From Peromyscus leucopus (taxonomy: Eukaryota; Chordata; Mammalia; Rodentia; Cricetidae), in the NCBI RefSeq assembly GCF_004664715.2, contig NC_051069.1, forward strand, positions 5,572,001 to 5,636,000: a DNA stretch of 64,000 nucleotides, in the 5' to 3' direction. The notes under the pieces were generated by a model. That model saw nothing but the letters and a program-made list of their open reading frames with translations. It did no database searches and was not told where the DNA came from. Position 1 is the first letter of the stretch; every line of letters begins with the position of its first letter. The translations under genes were made by a program, and so were the position numbers. Of this stretch, positions 10,690 through 21,345 are shown piece by piece.

Positions 10690-10888
10690 GAAAGGGTCTC
10701 AAGTAGCCCAGAGGCCTTCGGTTCCCCTGTGTACCCAGGGATAGTCTTGAACTTCTTCTGGTCCTTCTGCAAGCATGAGCAGGCCTGCCTTACCCAGCAA
10801 GCTTGCTTTGTGCACTGTTAGGGATCAAACCCAGAGTTTCATGCCTGCTAGGCAAGCACTCTATTGTGAGCTACACCCAGGACCCTAT
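10690..10888 (-). mobile_element. B4 SINE
   Basis: B1 arm then ID head in reverse: 'gaaagggtctcaagtagccc', 'gatcaaacccagagtttcat', 'gctaggcaagcactctattg'. Confidence 0.75.
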
Positions 10889-11836
10889 TTTGGTGTCTTG
10901 CCCTTTCAATTTCCTTTAGGAACCCATTCATAGGTGTTGTGAGGGAAATGAACTGATGGCTGTTAGGTAATCTCTGAGCATTTAGCAGCCAGATGGCTTC
11001 CTAAAATGACTCACTGCCCCAAACCGGCTCTCCACTGTGCCTCAGAGAGAGGCGGGGATGCGGAAGCCCACTCCCAATTGGCTTCAGGGGCCTCTGATGA
11101 AGAAGAATTCGAGGTGAGAGGTCCCGGCCCTAGGGAGGGACTGTTTCTGATGAGGTCATGGGGAGGGAATGCCTCCCTGGGCAGAGGTGGGAGCCTGGGA
11201 CAGCTGCCAGGAGCCGGGTCAGGAAGCAGGACAGACAGAAAAAGGAATTCTGCCTGGGGATTAGCCATCTTTAGGGGTCTCAAGGAATTGCTTTGAAGTT
11301 TCATCCTCAGACAGGCTCCCGTCCTAGGGAAAGAACAAACAATGGGCTTTTGTCTCCCTCCTGCCTAGGAGAGGACCAAGCTGGCATTAACTCTGAGGGT
11401 CTGACCACAGCTGAGCCCTGCTACAGCTCACAACACCCACACACCGCAAAACTGCCGAGCATACCCTGTTTTCTAAAGTTTCGGTGGAGTCGAAATGGTT
11501 TCTCAGAGGTTTCTTGCAGACTCGCAGACCTTGTTATACATGTTAAAAAGGGGGTTTTAGGGACAGTGCCCTGGGGATCTAAGGTGTTTTGTATTGTTTC
11601 TACATTCTGAGAATTGAAGCCAGGCAAACCCTCACCCGCTCCATCCCCACCCCCAGCTACACAGCCTAGCAGGATCTGGTTTTAAGTAATGTTCTCAGCT
11701 GATTTTGCTAAGCAGTCATGTTTTGTAGCTAGGATGACATGGGTGCCCTTAATCCTGGTGTTCATGGCCTCTGAAACCAGGCCCAGGAAACATAAACTGC
11801 AATATGATACAAATAACAACAGTTAACATAGTTCAA

Positions 11837-11838
<2 letters not shown>
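10889..11838. other. 950 bp of unique sequence, relatively GC-rich centre
   Basis: SINE-free. Frames of 96-97 codons lie on both strands at 11006-11304, which is the pattern expected of GC-rich non-coding DNA. A donor-like 'gaggtgagag' occurs at about 11111. No domain is recognised. Confidence 0.4.
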
Positions 11839-11874
<36 letters not shown>

Positions 11875-12050
11875 GCGTGTGCGTGTGCGTGTGTGTGTGT
11901 GTGTGAATGCTGCCTGTGTGCAGATGTCCAAGGAAGCTAAGAGTGTTGGATCCCTTGGAACTAGAGCTACAGGCCGGTACTGGGAACTGAACTTGGATCC
12001 TCTGGAGGAGCAGCACACTCTTCCTACCTGTTGAGCCGTCTCTCCATCCC
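11839..12050 (-). mobile_element. B3 SINE with TG/TGCG tail repeat
   Basis: TG with GTGTGCGTGTGCG interruptions (11839-11905), then 'gaactgaacttggatcctct' and 'gagccgtctctccatcccc' mark a minus-strand B3. Confidence 0.8.
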
Positions 12051-12055
12051 CAAAG

Positions 12056-12235
12056 CTGACATTTCTTGAGTGTCTGTCATGTGGAGTTTAGACAAGCCAC
12101 CGTTTAGCCAGCCTGCTGGCTTTGCAGATAAGAAAGCTGAAACACACACACATAGTCAATAAAGTGTAGAGATGGAATTCAAACTGCCATCTGTCAAATT
12201 CCAACGTTTATGCAGTTGACCTAGAGTAACCCACT
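12056..12235 (+). mobile_element. MIR remnant
   Basis: 'tttgcagataagaaagctga', then 'cacatagtcaataaagtgta' and 'gagatggaattcaaactgcc' follow the MIR order (gradient of 'gaaactgag', 'cacacagcta', 'gggattcgaac'). Confidence 0.6.
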
Positions 12236-12900
12236 GTGCAGTTTGCCAGGGACTGAGAGGGTTGCCCAACACATGGGACTTTCACCACAAAAACTAGGAG
12301 ACTCCTGGTAAGTCAGACGCTACCAAGACTGGGAGATTCCGGCCTGAGACCGAAGCGCCTGCACCACTTTTGACCGGATGTCATTGAAAAAGCTTCTCCT
12401 GGGCTTCCCAGCCAGTGGCCTCACCCGGTGTCACACCTGTCGCAGAGGCGACCAGTGAGTAAGACAGCATAGCTCTGCACACCCATTGTGTACCCCACGT
12501 TGGCAGCAAAGGTAAGCTGCACACAGGTACACAGGTGCACCTGGGAAGGACCGTGTTGCACTGTCTGTCCAGTTGGTACTGGTTTCAAATCCAGAAGGAA
12601 AGACAACCGTTATGATCTCTTCCAGGAATTTTCTGCTGTCTCTTCCTCTGGGACTCATTGAGTTCAATATTTTCTACAGCCTCTCAGTCAAGCTGAATTG
12701 TCTAAGTTCTCTCTTGCATTTTATTCTTTTTATTTAATAGGGGAAAGTTGTAACACAGTTCCCCCACTACCACAAACTACACAATAGAGTGTCCCACATT
12801 TGAGGACAGTCTTCAGGTCAGAAGATCTGGATTGCAGTGGCTGAGCCTGACCCTGGGAAAACTCCCTCCGTGATCGAGGGATTGCTTGCACTGAAATGAT
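12236..12900. other. Unique sequence
   Basis: No element recognised. The minus-strand frame 12431-12667 lacks any known domain. Confidence 0.35.
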
Positions 12901-13020
12901 TTTTCATTTATTTTTTAACAACTGCATACAGGTATATAATGTATTCTGATCATATTCAGCCCGGCCATTACCGTCACTTGTCTCCCTCCCATTACGTCTA
13001 GCCCTCTGACCCACAAGTCT
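12901..13020 (-). mobile_element. L1 (Lx-type) 3' end fragment
   Basis: 'gtatataatgtattctgatc' and 'atattcagcccggcc' match the reverse complement of the muroid Lx/L1 3' UTR. No coding part is left. Confidence 0.5.
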
Positions 13021-13028
13021 CCCTCTTC

Positions 13029-13037
13029 GTGTGTGTG

Positions 13038-13080
<43 letters not shown>

Positions 13081-13082
13081 CG
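13029..13082 (+). repeat. (TG)n(CG)n alternating purine-pyrimidine tract
   Basis: TG repeats pass directly into TGCGCGCGCGCG and then GCATGC. The alternation is unbroken over about 45 bases, a strong Z-DNA-type sequence. Confidence 0.95.
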
Positions 13083-13372
13083 GCATGCATTCACAGGGGT
13101 GGGGGGGCATACATGTGGATGGTAGGGGCTGAGGATGGAGGGGTGTCCAGCTCTTACATCCTTGCTATCTCCTCTTCCAGGACATTTCAGCCTTGGAGAG
13201 GGTGATATAGATGTCCCCTTCAGGCTTGAGTACTCACTTCTTCCATTTTAAAAGCTTTTTGCATGTTTCCAGGTGAAGGCCTCAGTCCTCTATTACCTCA
13301 CTCATTGTATTCAGGGACCCCCTCCCTGCTCCCAACTAAACTTTATCCTGTGCTTATCCAATAACTATTTTT

Positions 13373-13543
13373 TGTTTGTTTGTTTGTTTGTTTTTTGTTA
13401 TTCAAAATAATGTTTCTCTGAGTAGCCTTGGTTGTCCTGGAACTCACTCTGTAGACCAGACTGGTCTTGAACTCACAGAGATTCACCTGCCTCAGCTTCC
13501 TGAGTGCTGGGATCCAAGGTGTGCAGCACCACTGCCCTGCCCA
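13373..13543 (-). mobile_element. Older B1 SINE
   Basis: Reverse B1 with TTTG-repeat tail, 'aatgtttctctgagtagcct', 'ccagactggtcttgaactc' and the ending 'caccactgccctgccc'. It is more diverged than the B1 immediately to its right. Confidence 0.85.
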
Positions 13544-13557
13544 ATGACTATTTTTAT

Positions 13558-13735
13558 TTATTTTATTTTATTTTATTTTATTTTTTGGTTTTTCGAGACA
13601 GGGTTTCTCTGTGTAGCTTTGTGCCTCTCCTGGAACTCACTTGGTAGCCCAGGCTGGCCTCGAACTCACAGAGATCCACCTGGCTCTGCCTCCCGAGTGC
13701 TGGGATTAAAGGCGTGCGCCACCAACGCCCGGCTC
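13558..13735 (-). mobile_element. Young B1 SINE with 13-bp TSD
   Basis: The (TTTTA)n tail is at 13558-13585. The body 13587-13735 carries 'cctggaactcacttggtagc' and 'gattaaaggcgtgcgccacc'. The flanking duplication 'atgactattttta' is at 13544-13556 and 13736-13748. Confidence 0.93.
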
Positions 13736-13748
13736 ATGACTATTTTTA

Positions 13749-14439
13749 ATACGATTTCCAGGTGGTATTTCTTCATAGCTGATTTTGCGTCACATCTGCT
13801 TCGTTTTTATTTTGCTGTACAAATTCCTTGAATCTCTCCCTCCCACATTCCTTTCTCTGGGACACTTGGACTTGCTGGTTCCATCAGCCAACTTTCTCAG
13901 CATCCCTTCGTCCTGAGCTTTGGCATGAAGTCAGTTGTGCCCTAGAGCTGAACTCGCCGTGTGTGCTGTGCTTCGCTGTGCGGCTTCCCTCCCATGTTGG
14001 ATCATAACTCACCCCCCTCCAGCAGTGTTCCTCTTGTCTGTCACTCCAGCTCACAACCAAGTCTCAGAACAGTGAGGCCAGGGCCCAGCGGGGCACAGGC
14101 TCAGCAACGTTAAAGAGTTGGGGCAGACATTGCCAAGGCCTCCTTCCTTCCCCCTGGCACCCTCAGAATGCAACTTCGGGGACGTGAAAGCCCAGGTGGA
14201 GGTCACTGTCCTTCAGTCTCCTCAATGGGAAGGATGCTCTGGCTCCGCCCTCTGGGACTGCAATGGGAATTCTGGGACAGGGTATTTGATTTCCCGTTAT
14301 TCAAGAGAAACTCAGCTGGCTGGTGCTGCCTGCTTCGGAGCAGAGCTCAGTCAAGCCTGACTCCCCAGCTGAGGGCTCGGTCCTATGACGTTTATTGATC
14401 ACTGAGAATATCACATCTGCACATCCCTGTGCCTTTGAG
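13749..14439. other. Unique sequence
   Basis: SINE-free. Short overlapping frames at 14118-14398 show no recognised protein. Confidence 0.35.
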
Positions 14440-14454
14440 CAGAGTTGTAGAGAG

Positions 14455-14525
<71 letters not shown>

Positions 14526-14705
14526 AGAATCTCATGTAGCCCAGGAAGGGCCCAAACTCATTATGTAGCCTTGGACTTCTGATGGCCCCGCTCTACTTGC
14601 TAGGATTACAGGTGTGTGTGTGCCCATGCCCAGTTGATACAGTCCTATGAGTCAGATGCAGGGCGTCATGCCTGCTAGGCAAGCGTTCTACTGAGTTACA
14701 GTCCC
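14440..14705 (-). mobile_element. B4 SINE with internal (CT)n expansion
   Basis: 'agagagggtctc' at the B1 arm's end opens into CT repeats (14457-14525) and resumes at 'aatctcatgtagcccaggaa'. It then runs to 'gctaggcaagcgttctactg'. The microsatellite therefore arose inside the SINE. Confidence 0.75.
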
Positions 14706-14788
14706 TCACTCCACGTAGCCTTTCTTTACCCAACATTTAGAGAGCAGGGTCATGAAAGAACAATCCTACTAAGCCATCTCATCTTAGA

Positions 14789-14813
14789 TTTTTTTTTTTT
14801 TTTTTTTTTTTTT
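14789..14813 (+). repeat. Poly-T run, about 25 bases
   Basis: Homopolymer T, probably the reverse tail of a degraded retroelement. No body is recognised next to it. Confidence 0.9.
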
Positions 14814-14934
14814 GCTGGAGTTGAGTTTTAAAAGAAAATCAAGAACAATTCCAAGTTCTCAGGGGTGTTTCCCTTGGCACTGAAAACAGTAATTATGACA
14901 ACCAAGAAAACACAATGGGAGCCGTGGTTGGTTT

Positions 14935-15440
14935 GTTTCTTCAACATAATATTTGTATTGATTCTTTGGGAATTTTACATCACACACCCCGATCACATTC
15001 ACTTCTCAGTCCTTCCATGTGAGCACCCCCACACACACACAAAAAGTCCACTTTGTGTTATCTCTATACTCACTGGAGCAGAGCTAAACTCTCAATAGTT
15101 TGTCCCTTAAATGGAACTGAGTCCTCCTCTCTCTCACCCCTGCCAGAAGTCATCAATTGAGAGCAACACTTCAGCATCCTTATCACACTTTTCAAGAGTT
15201 CTTTTCCATGGCTTCCTGTTTGGGCCGTTACTTTTGGGGAGGGGTGTTGGGTTGGGGATAGGATTGTCACAGAAGCCTTCCTGTGCCCCGATTTCTCAGC
15301 TGTACATCTGCAATCATCAGTAACTGCAAAAGTAGCTTCCTTGTTCTTCACAGTCAGCGGGAGCACAGATTGTGGGCTTCCACACGGTTTCTGGCGAGAG
15401 CACAGACCATGAACATGAGGAGCCCTGTTTTGATGGTAAT
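14935..15440 (-). mobile_element. L1 (Lx-type) 3' UTR fragment
   Basis: Reading left to right, 'ttgattctttgggaatttta', 'ccccgatcacattcacttct', 'ctcactggagcagagc' and 'gccagaagtcatcaattgag' follow the order of the reversed muroid Lx 3' UTR. The part after about 15220 ('gtcagcgggagcacagattg') is less certain. No ORF2 sequence is present. Confidence 0.55.
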
Positions 15441-15597
15441 GTAACTAACTGACTTCTTAGGCCACTTCTGAGTCACAAGAGATGGGACAGGGAAAGAAAG
15501 AGCCCTGTGTTTGGTTAGTTGGGGATCAATCACTAACTCCCTGCATGACTCTGGGTACCAACTATCTCTCCATCTCCCCCTATTAAAGGGAGATCCC

Positions 15598-15935
15598 TCC
15601 AAGGTGGATCTGGTGGCACAGACTTGTAAGCCCAGCTTCTTGGGAGGCTGAGGTAGGATAATCAAAAGTTCAAGCCGGGCGGTGGTGGCACACGCCTTTA
15701 ATCCCAACACTCGGGAGGCAGAGGCAAGCGGATCTCTGTGAGTTCTAGGCCAGCCTGGGCTACCAAGTGAGTTCCAGGAAAGGCGCAAAGCTACACAGAG
15801 AAACCCTGTCTCAAAAAAAAAAAAAAAAAAAAAAAAAAGTTCAAGTCGTGCCTGAGCTACAGAGTGAGTTTAAGGCCAATTTGAACAACAAAGCAACAAA
15901 GTGAGACCCTGTCTCAAAATAAAAAAGAAAGAAAG
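15598..15935 (+). mobile_element. Older B1/B4-type SINE split by a young B1
   Basis: The left half ends 'gaggtaggataatcaaaagttcaa'-like text before 15674. The right half resumes with 'gttcaagtcgtgcctgagct' and ends 'gtgagaccctgtctcaaaat' plus a GAAA tail. Confidence 0.75.
15674..15834 (+). mobile_element. Young B1 SINE nested, with TSD
   Basis: Full-length B1 from 'gccgggcggtggtggc' to an A26 tail, with the cricetid-type 'caggaaaggcgcaaagc'. The duplication 'aaaagttcaa' flanks it at 15664-15673 and 15835-15844. Confidence 0.95.
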
Positions 15936-15944
15936 AAAAGAAGA

Positions 15945-16025
15945 GGGCTGAGGCTGTAGCTCAGTGAGAGGTCACTCGCCTAGCAAGTGTGAGGAACTGG
16001 GTTCTATTCCCCGAACCACCAAGAA
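15945..16025 (+). mobile_element. ID SINE
   Basis: 'ggctgaggctgtagctcagt' and 'actgggttctattccccgaa' form the tRNA-Ala-like ID core. Confidence 0.7.
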
Positions 16026-17036
16026 GGGAAGAGTAGCCAGCCCCCCACTCCCAGTTAGGGAGGCCTGGGATTCTCTCACTGTAGGTCAGTGAGGCCTCAC
16101 ATTCCATGAGACAGGAGCAGGATCCCACGTGAGCCCCCATCCTCAGGGGCTACGTGGGATTCTCTTTCTTCTTCTCACTATGACCCAAACTTGAATTCCT
16201 CATCAAGGCTGTAGGAAGTCTCATGGGGTGAAATGGCTCCTTGGGCCTAGAGTTTGCATGACATGATGAGGCCCCGAGAATGATCCTCAGCTCTGAGAGA
16301 AAGCAAGGCCATTCTCTCTATTTAAGCAGCGTGGGCCAGGTCAGAGTCAGACAGAGAAAGCAGGCCCACCTTCACAGCCCACTCCTCTTCCTGGCTCTGG
16401 GCGGGGCCTCTGGAAACCTGGCACTGTGAAGAGCAAGGGCATCTCTCTGTGTGCCCAATCTGCCTGCTCGGGGCTTGAGAAAACATAGGAGCCCTAGGAG
16501 CAATTCCTCCAGTGGGCTGCAGCAGCCCTCGGGATGTTTACCGCCAGACGAGATTCATACTCCTCAGCTGGGCCAGCTTCCACCACCTCCCCACCAAACC
16601 TTGCCAGTGTGAGGTTTATGGAAGTCAGAGGGGCAAACCTTGTAGACGAAGTCTGATGACCTCCGTCCCCCTCCATCACAGGAGCCTGAGGGCAGCATTA
16701 GAACCTGAGAGGGAACATCCTGGGCCGAGAAAACCGCTCTCCGCTCTCTGTCAAGGTCTTGGCCTCATGACTCCCAGCCGAGGGCAGAGCTGCAAGCCTG
16801 GCACTGTTCCTCCTTACCACCCATGATGCTCTGCTTGGCACACTTTCTCCCTTCGGTCGCCCTGTCACCCTCCCTCTGCCTGTGCTGGGGAAGGAGCCCC
16901 AAAGGATGCCTTTTCCTGATGGAGGCCTTTATACTTAAAAAACACAAATCCTGGAGCCCGAATATGCACATACAACCCATAGCTTATCGGTTTTCAGATG
17001 AGATGCTATATAATTAGATACTAGGAAAAGGTTTTT
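16026..17036. other. 1 kb SINE-free unique block with promoter-like words
   Basis: The longest clean stretch of the left half. It has CACGTG at 16126-16131, TATTTAAG at 16319-16326 and GGGCGGGGCC at 16399-16408. These are common words, so they only suggest possible regulatory DNA. No exon is identified. Confidence 0.3.
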
Positions 17037-17040
17037 AAAG

Positions 17041-17092
17041 TTAAATAAATAAATAAAAGTAAGTAAATAAATAAATAAATAAATAAATAAAG
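17041..17092 (+). repeat. (AAAT)n
   Basis: TAAATAAATAAA units with one GTAAGT interruption, directly before a B4. Confidence 0.95.
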
Positions 17093-17093
17093 G

Positions 17094-17330
17094 GCTGGGG
17101 ATGTAACCAAATTGGTAGAGAGCTTGCGTCTCATGCAGAATGTTCTGGGTTTAGTCCTCAGTTCTGCATACTCTAGGCATAATAGTACATGCCTTGGAAT
17201 CTCAGCCCTTGGGAAGCAGAGGCTGGAGGATCAGATTTGAGCAAGCCTCAGCTACACAGCAATTGAAGGCTAACCTAGACCTCTCAGAGAATCACAAGAT
17301 ACACTCTCATTGAAAAAGAAAAAAAATCGA
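17094..17330 (+). mobile_element. B4 SINE with A/G-rich tail
   Basis: ID head 'gctggggatgtaaccaaatt', B1 arm 'ggaatctcagcccttgggaa'. A GAAAA/GGAAA purine tract (17322-17400) extends from its tail. Confidence 0.75.
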
Positions 17331-17519
17331 GACCAATGAGAAGAAAAAAAAGAAAAGAAAAAAGAAAGGAAAGGAGAAAGGAGAAGAGAAAAGAGAAAAA
17401 CTAAATTTATATAACCCAGCTGTTCCCTCCATGACTGACCTTGGTACCCCGGTGTACCCAGTTCCTGTGGACATCTTGCAGAGCACATGTTGGAGACATG
17501 CCTGAAGCACTCCTTTTGA

Positions 17520-17672
17520 TTTTATTGTTGTTGTAAACTTTATTAGAGCAGCAAAAGGCACAATCCTGGCACTGTGGGTTTGGAGCTGCCCAACCTGGGT
17601 GCTGGGATCTGAACCTCAGTCCTCTGCAAGAGCAGCAAGAACTCTTAACCAACGAGCCATCTCTCCAGGCCC
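17520..17672 (-). mobile_element. B2/B3 SINE fragment
   Basis: 'gatctgaacctcagtcctct', 'agcagcaagaactcttaacc' and 'gagccatctctccaggccc' are the reversed SINE head. Confidence 0.8.
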
Positions 17673-17714
17673 AAATGTTGTGTTTGTTGTCAGAAGGAGT
17701 TTCCCTCTCCTTTC

Positions 17715-17924
17715 TCTTGTTTGTTTGAGACAGGCTCTTATATACCCTGGGCTAAAACTGGGCAATAAATAACTTTGAACTCCTGATCTGCCCGCCTCTA
17801 CCTCTCAAGTACTGGGATGATAGCATGTATTACCACACCGGTTTATGAGGTGCTGGGAATCAAACCCAAGGCTTCCTGCGTGCTAGGCAAGCACGCTGCC
17901 CGCTGAGTTCCATCTCTAGCCCCC
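17715..17924 (-). mobile_element. B4 SINE
   Basis: 'tttgagacaggctcttatat', 'gggaatcaaacccaaggctt', 'gctaggcaagcacgctgccc' in minus-strand order. Confidence 0.8.
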
Positions 17925-18231
17925 TTTATATACTTTTTGAGGTGCCGCCTGCTTCCTGTGCAGCCATAGCTGTGAAGCTGTGTTTTAAGGGGAAAATGGG
18001 GACCATGGCAGACACTGTTGGATTGTTCTAATTCTGTTTCTTTAGTGCTCCCTCCCCTATCCCCACATACTCTTCCTCACACCTCCATCCACAAACCTCC
18101 CCTCTCCTGGTCCTGTTCTCTGAAGGCCCTGTATGCTCCCACACAGCCCCCCTAAAAATCTGGACTGAGCAGTAATTCTGGGGTTCACTACTGCCAAGAG
18201 TCTGACATCTTATTCTCAGATCCCAACTTGC

Positions 18232-18362
18232 TTTATTTATTTGTTTGCTTGCTTGTTTATGTTTGAGATGGGGTTTCTCTACATAGTCCCTGAATGTCCT
18301 GGAACTCACTAGATAGACTAGGTTGAACTTGAACTCACAGAGATCTGCCCACCTCTGCCAAA
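18232..18362 (-). mobile_element. B1 SINE, 5' truncated
   Basis: 'gagatggggtttctctacat', 'gaatgtcctggaactcac', 'tgaactcacagagatctgcc'; it stops before the promoter end. Confidence 0.8.
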
Positions 18363-19495
18363 TGGCTTTTAGCCTTCTGAGAGGTGGCTCCATGGTGATG
18401 ATGGAGGAGGAACAAGGCGTGAGAGAACTGGGGTGCAATGGACCATTGGGAGATTGGGTTCAGACACTCAATACCCTGCTGCTCTCTGGTAGGGCAAAGC
18501 TGGGTACAGAGGTAGACCAGCTGTCCTTTTCCCACCTTTCTTCCCTAAAGGTCTCAGAGTGAGCTCTTCACCCAGGCCCAAATTGGCCCCAAGTGCACAG
18601 CCCAGGGCCAGCAACAGAGCAGGTGCTAAGTAGCTTGGACATTCATTCACCACTCCTCTAGCTTAAACATGTTCTCAGCTATCTGGAGAACAAAAAGTAA
18701 TCTGTATCCGTTCAGACCCCTGCCCAGGCACATAGTTAGGGGCTTACCTCCCCTTTGCAGTTCAGCCTATGGTGCTCCAAGTCCTGGATGATTCCCCAGG
18801 GAAGAGACGATTACCTGAAATCCCATCAGATCATGTTCTAGAATCCACCTGGACTTACCAGAAGGGGGATGGGTGGTGAGAAGAATGGAGAGGGTACAGA
18901 ACTGAAGTCCAAGAGTACAGACAGATTGCCAGATATTACCTGATGAGGTCATTGAGCGTGAAGTATCATGGGAACAGAAACCAGCCTTGGGCTTCCAGCT
19001 GATTGGTTGGTCATCACTACTGCTTCTCAGTTGATACAGTCCCAGAAAGAATTTATACTCTAGGTCCCCGTGTCCTTAAGTCAAGAGACCAAGAGAACAA
19101 TGTGGAAAGGGAACTCCTGCTCTGAAGCAGTGTTAGATGGTAGACCTCCCAGGCCACCGGCTGAAGAGAAGTGGTTATCCCCAACTTGATGTCCTTATCT
19201 GCAGAATCAAAGGCACTAGTGACTCCAGAACCACTCCCCGGGTTATTATGAAAGTGAGTGAGTTATTGATGGCACAGAACTAGCATTCTCTGAATGGAGA
19301 GGCTAGTCAGACATCCACATTGTGTCTGATTTCAGTTCTACCTTTGATGAATATTTACTCGTTGCACATAGGATGTGCAGGTCGAGAGATGCTGGTCTCT
19401 TGTACATCACAGCCAAGAACAGAGACTCAGAACCTCAGCTCTTCACTTGCTAGGGGACCTCAAATAACCTACATCACACCTCTGTGTTCATGGGC
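18363..19495. other. 1.1 kb unique block
   Basis: SINE-free. Around 19190-19300 'tccttatctgcagaatcaaa' and 'ttattatgaaagtgagtgag' look like a minus-strand MIR. No exon is recognised. Confidence 0.35.

Positions 19496-19530
<35 letters not shown>
19496..19530 (+). repeat. (GA)n
   Basis: About 16 GA repeats, followed by GCGCATGTGCATGTG. Confidence 0.95.
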
Positions 19531-19534
<4 letters not shown>

Positions 19535-19535
<1 letters not shown>

Positions 19536-20060
19536 GTGCATGTGTATGTGGGGAACAACCTTGAATACCATTCTTCAGGATGTTGTCTACCTTGGATTTT
19601 TTAAATATTTATTATTATTATTATTATTATATTATTATTATTGTTATTGTGTATGTGTGTGCATGCATATGTACAGTTGGCGCACATGACACAGCATGTG
19701 GAGATCAGATGACAGCTTAGTAGAGTTCATTCTCCCCTCCCATCCTCATGAGCGGTCCGACGATGAAACTCAGGTCACCGGGCTTGTACAGCGAACTCCT
19801 CTATCCACTGAGCGCTCTCACCACCCCTGCCTTGTTTTGTTGAAGCAGAAACTCTCGCTAACCTGAATCTCACCTATTTAGCTAGGCCAGCCAGCCAGCC
19901 CGCCCCAGGGATGTGCCCGTCTCCGCCCCCTCCGCAGTAATATGACAAATGTACACCGTGCCTGGCCTGGCTTTTTCGTGTGGGTTCTGGGGATCACACT
20001 CAGGGTTTTATGCTTGTATAACAAGTGCCTTGTAGACTGAGCCATCTCCCCGAGGGACCC
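19535..20060 (-). mobile_element. RSINE1-like SINE interrupted by B3
   Basis: The left part 19535-19600 ('ggaacaaccttgaataccat') and right part 19829-20060 ('tgtgggttctggggatcaca', 'gactgagccatctccccgag') belong to one minus-strand element. Confidence 0.6.
19601..19828 (-). mobile_element. B3 SINE nested, with (TTA)n tail
   Basis: The tail is (TTA)n at 19605-19645. The body has 'tggagatcagatgacagctt', 'gatgaaactcaggtcaccgg' and 'ctatccactgagcgctctca'. Confidence 0.75.
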
Positions 20061-20074
20061 CACCCCCCACCCCG

Positions 20075-20205
20075 TTTCCTCATCTGGTAAGTAAAGATGA
20101 TATAGCAGGGCCAGCTCGGTGAGGCTGGTCCAGAGAGCAAAGGACCTAAAGCATTAATGGCTTAAGCATGTGCTACAAACATAGCAAGTACTCGATGCAT
20201 TTTTG
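20075..20205 (-). mobile_element. MIR remnant
   Basis: 'tttcctcatctggtaagtaa' and 'catagcaagtactcgatgc' match the reversed MIR order. Confidence 0.5.
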
Positions 20206-21006
20206 GTACAAACAATGGGGGGTACATTTTTGTTACAAAGGATGGGAGGGTTATTACACAATGCGCTCACTCACATAATGAGCTCAGCGGTACTTTGGTT
20301 CCGAAACTCTGCTTCCATGCTGGTCCGATAATTTTTTTTTAAACTCTAAAAAGTACTTATTAAACACAGAGGCTCCAGGTCTCAGCCCAGAGCTGGGTGT
20401 TGAACTGTTCCCAGGTGATCCCCGGAGGCTTAAGGAACCATGTTCCAGAGACTTAAGGGACAGAGATACAACCCTCCTTTTTCACACTTCCCAGGGCCAG
20501 GCAGACAAGGACATTTGGCTTTGGAGCCCTAAAAAGGTTGGTGTTGTTTGGCCATTCCGTTTAATGAGGTATTGGTGAGATGATTGGAGCAAATGGGGGA
20601 TCCTGGGGCTCACAGGCAGGGCAGTAAGTTGAAGCAGAATCCAGGACAGAAAGAGGAAAATCATCAAATGTCACTCGTAGAGGAACAGATATGTTACTGA
20701 GAAACATACACATAATACATGTACACACATGTAGATGCATCTCTGCACACATATACATTACATGTGCACACACACACTGTCATGAGCTGCATAGCATCCA
20801 GCCAACTTCTCCAGGCATTTGTCCTTCCCTACATCATGCCTTTGATCTGGATAAAAATCCCGACCTACCCCAAACTACAGGCCCATTCCCCAGAACACTG
20901 TATTCATTTACCATGGGTCCGTGTATTCAGCTCCACACTTAAGTGTTTCTGGGCAGTGGGAACTGAGTGTCTCTACCGGAGCACTTCTCCTAAGATGGCC
21001 CTACTA
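20206..21006. other. Unique sequence
   Basis: No element apart from a short CA/TA-rich patch near 20700-20780. Confidence 0.35.
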
Positions 21007-21345
21007 TGCTTTCTGTTGCTATGATAAAATACTGACCTAGAACAACTTGGGGAGGAAAGGGTTTATTTGAGGGAAGTCAGGACAGGAACCTGAAGGCAGG
21101 AACTGAAGCAGAGACCATGAAGAAACACTGCTTGCTGCCTGGCTTGCTCCCCATGGCTTGGTTCTGCTTGCTCTCTTATAGCACCCAGGACCACCCACCA
21201 CCCACGGCGGGCTGGGCCCTCCCCCATCAACCATCAATCAAGAAAATGCCCCACAGACTTGCTGATAGGCCAATCTGATGGAGGCATGTTCTCAATTGAG
21301 GTCCCTTCTTCTCAGATCCTCAAGTGTGTGTCAAAACACCAACAA
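21007..21345 (-). mobile_element. Abundant rodent dispersed repeat (name uncertain)
   Basis: Read in reverse it ends with an AAATAAACCC...AAGTTG...TATCATAGCAA-type terminus. Inner words are 'aagtcaggacaggaacctga' and 'gccccacagacttgctgata'. I know this text as a very common rodent repeat of MaLR/DNA type but cannot fix its Repbase name. Confidence 0.6.

Noticed and set aside
11006..11304. Complementary 96-97 codon frames with a donor-like GTGAG
   Set aside because: Equal openness on both strands is expected of this base composition. No acceptor, homology or transcript signal.
13376..13831. 151-codon frame at 13.4-13.8 kb, and similar frames through B1 pairs at 39.5 and 46.5 kb
   Set aside because: They translate minus-strand B1 copies, giving familiar SINE-derived peptide text.
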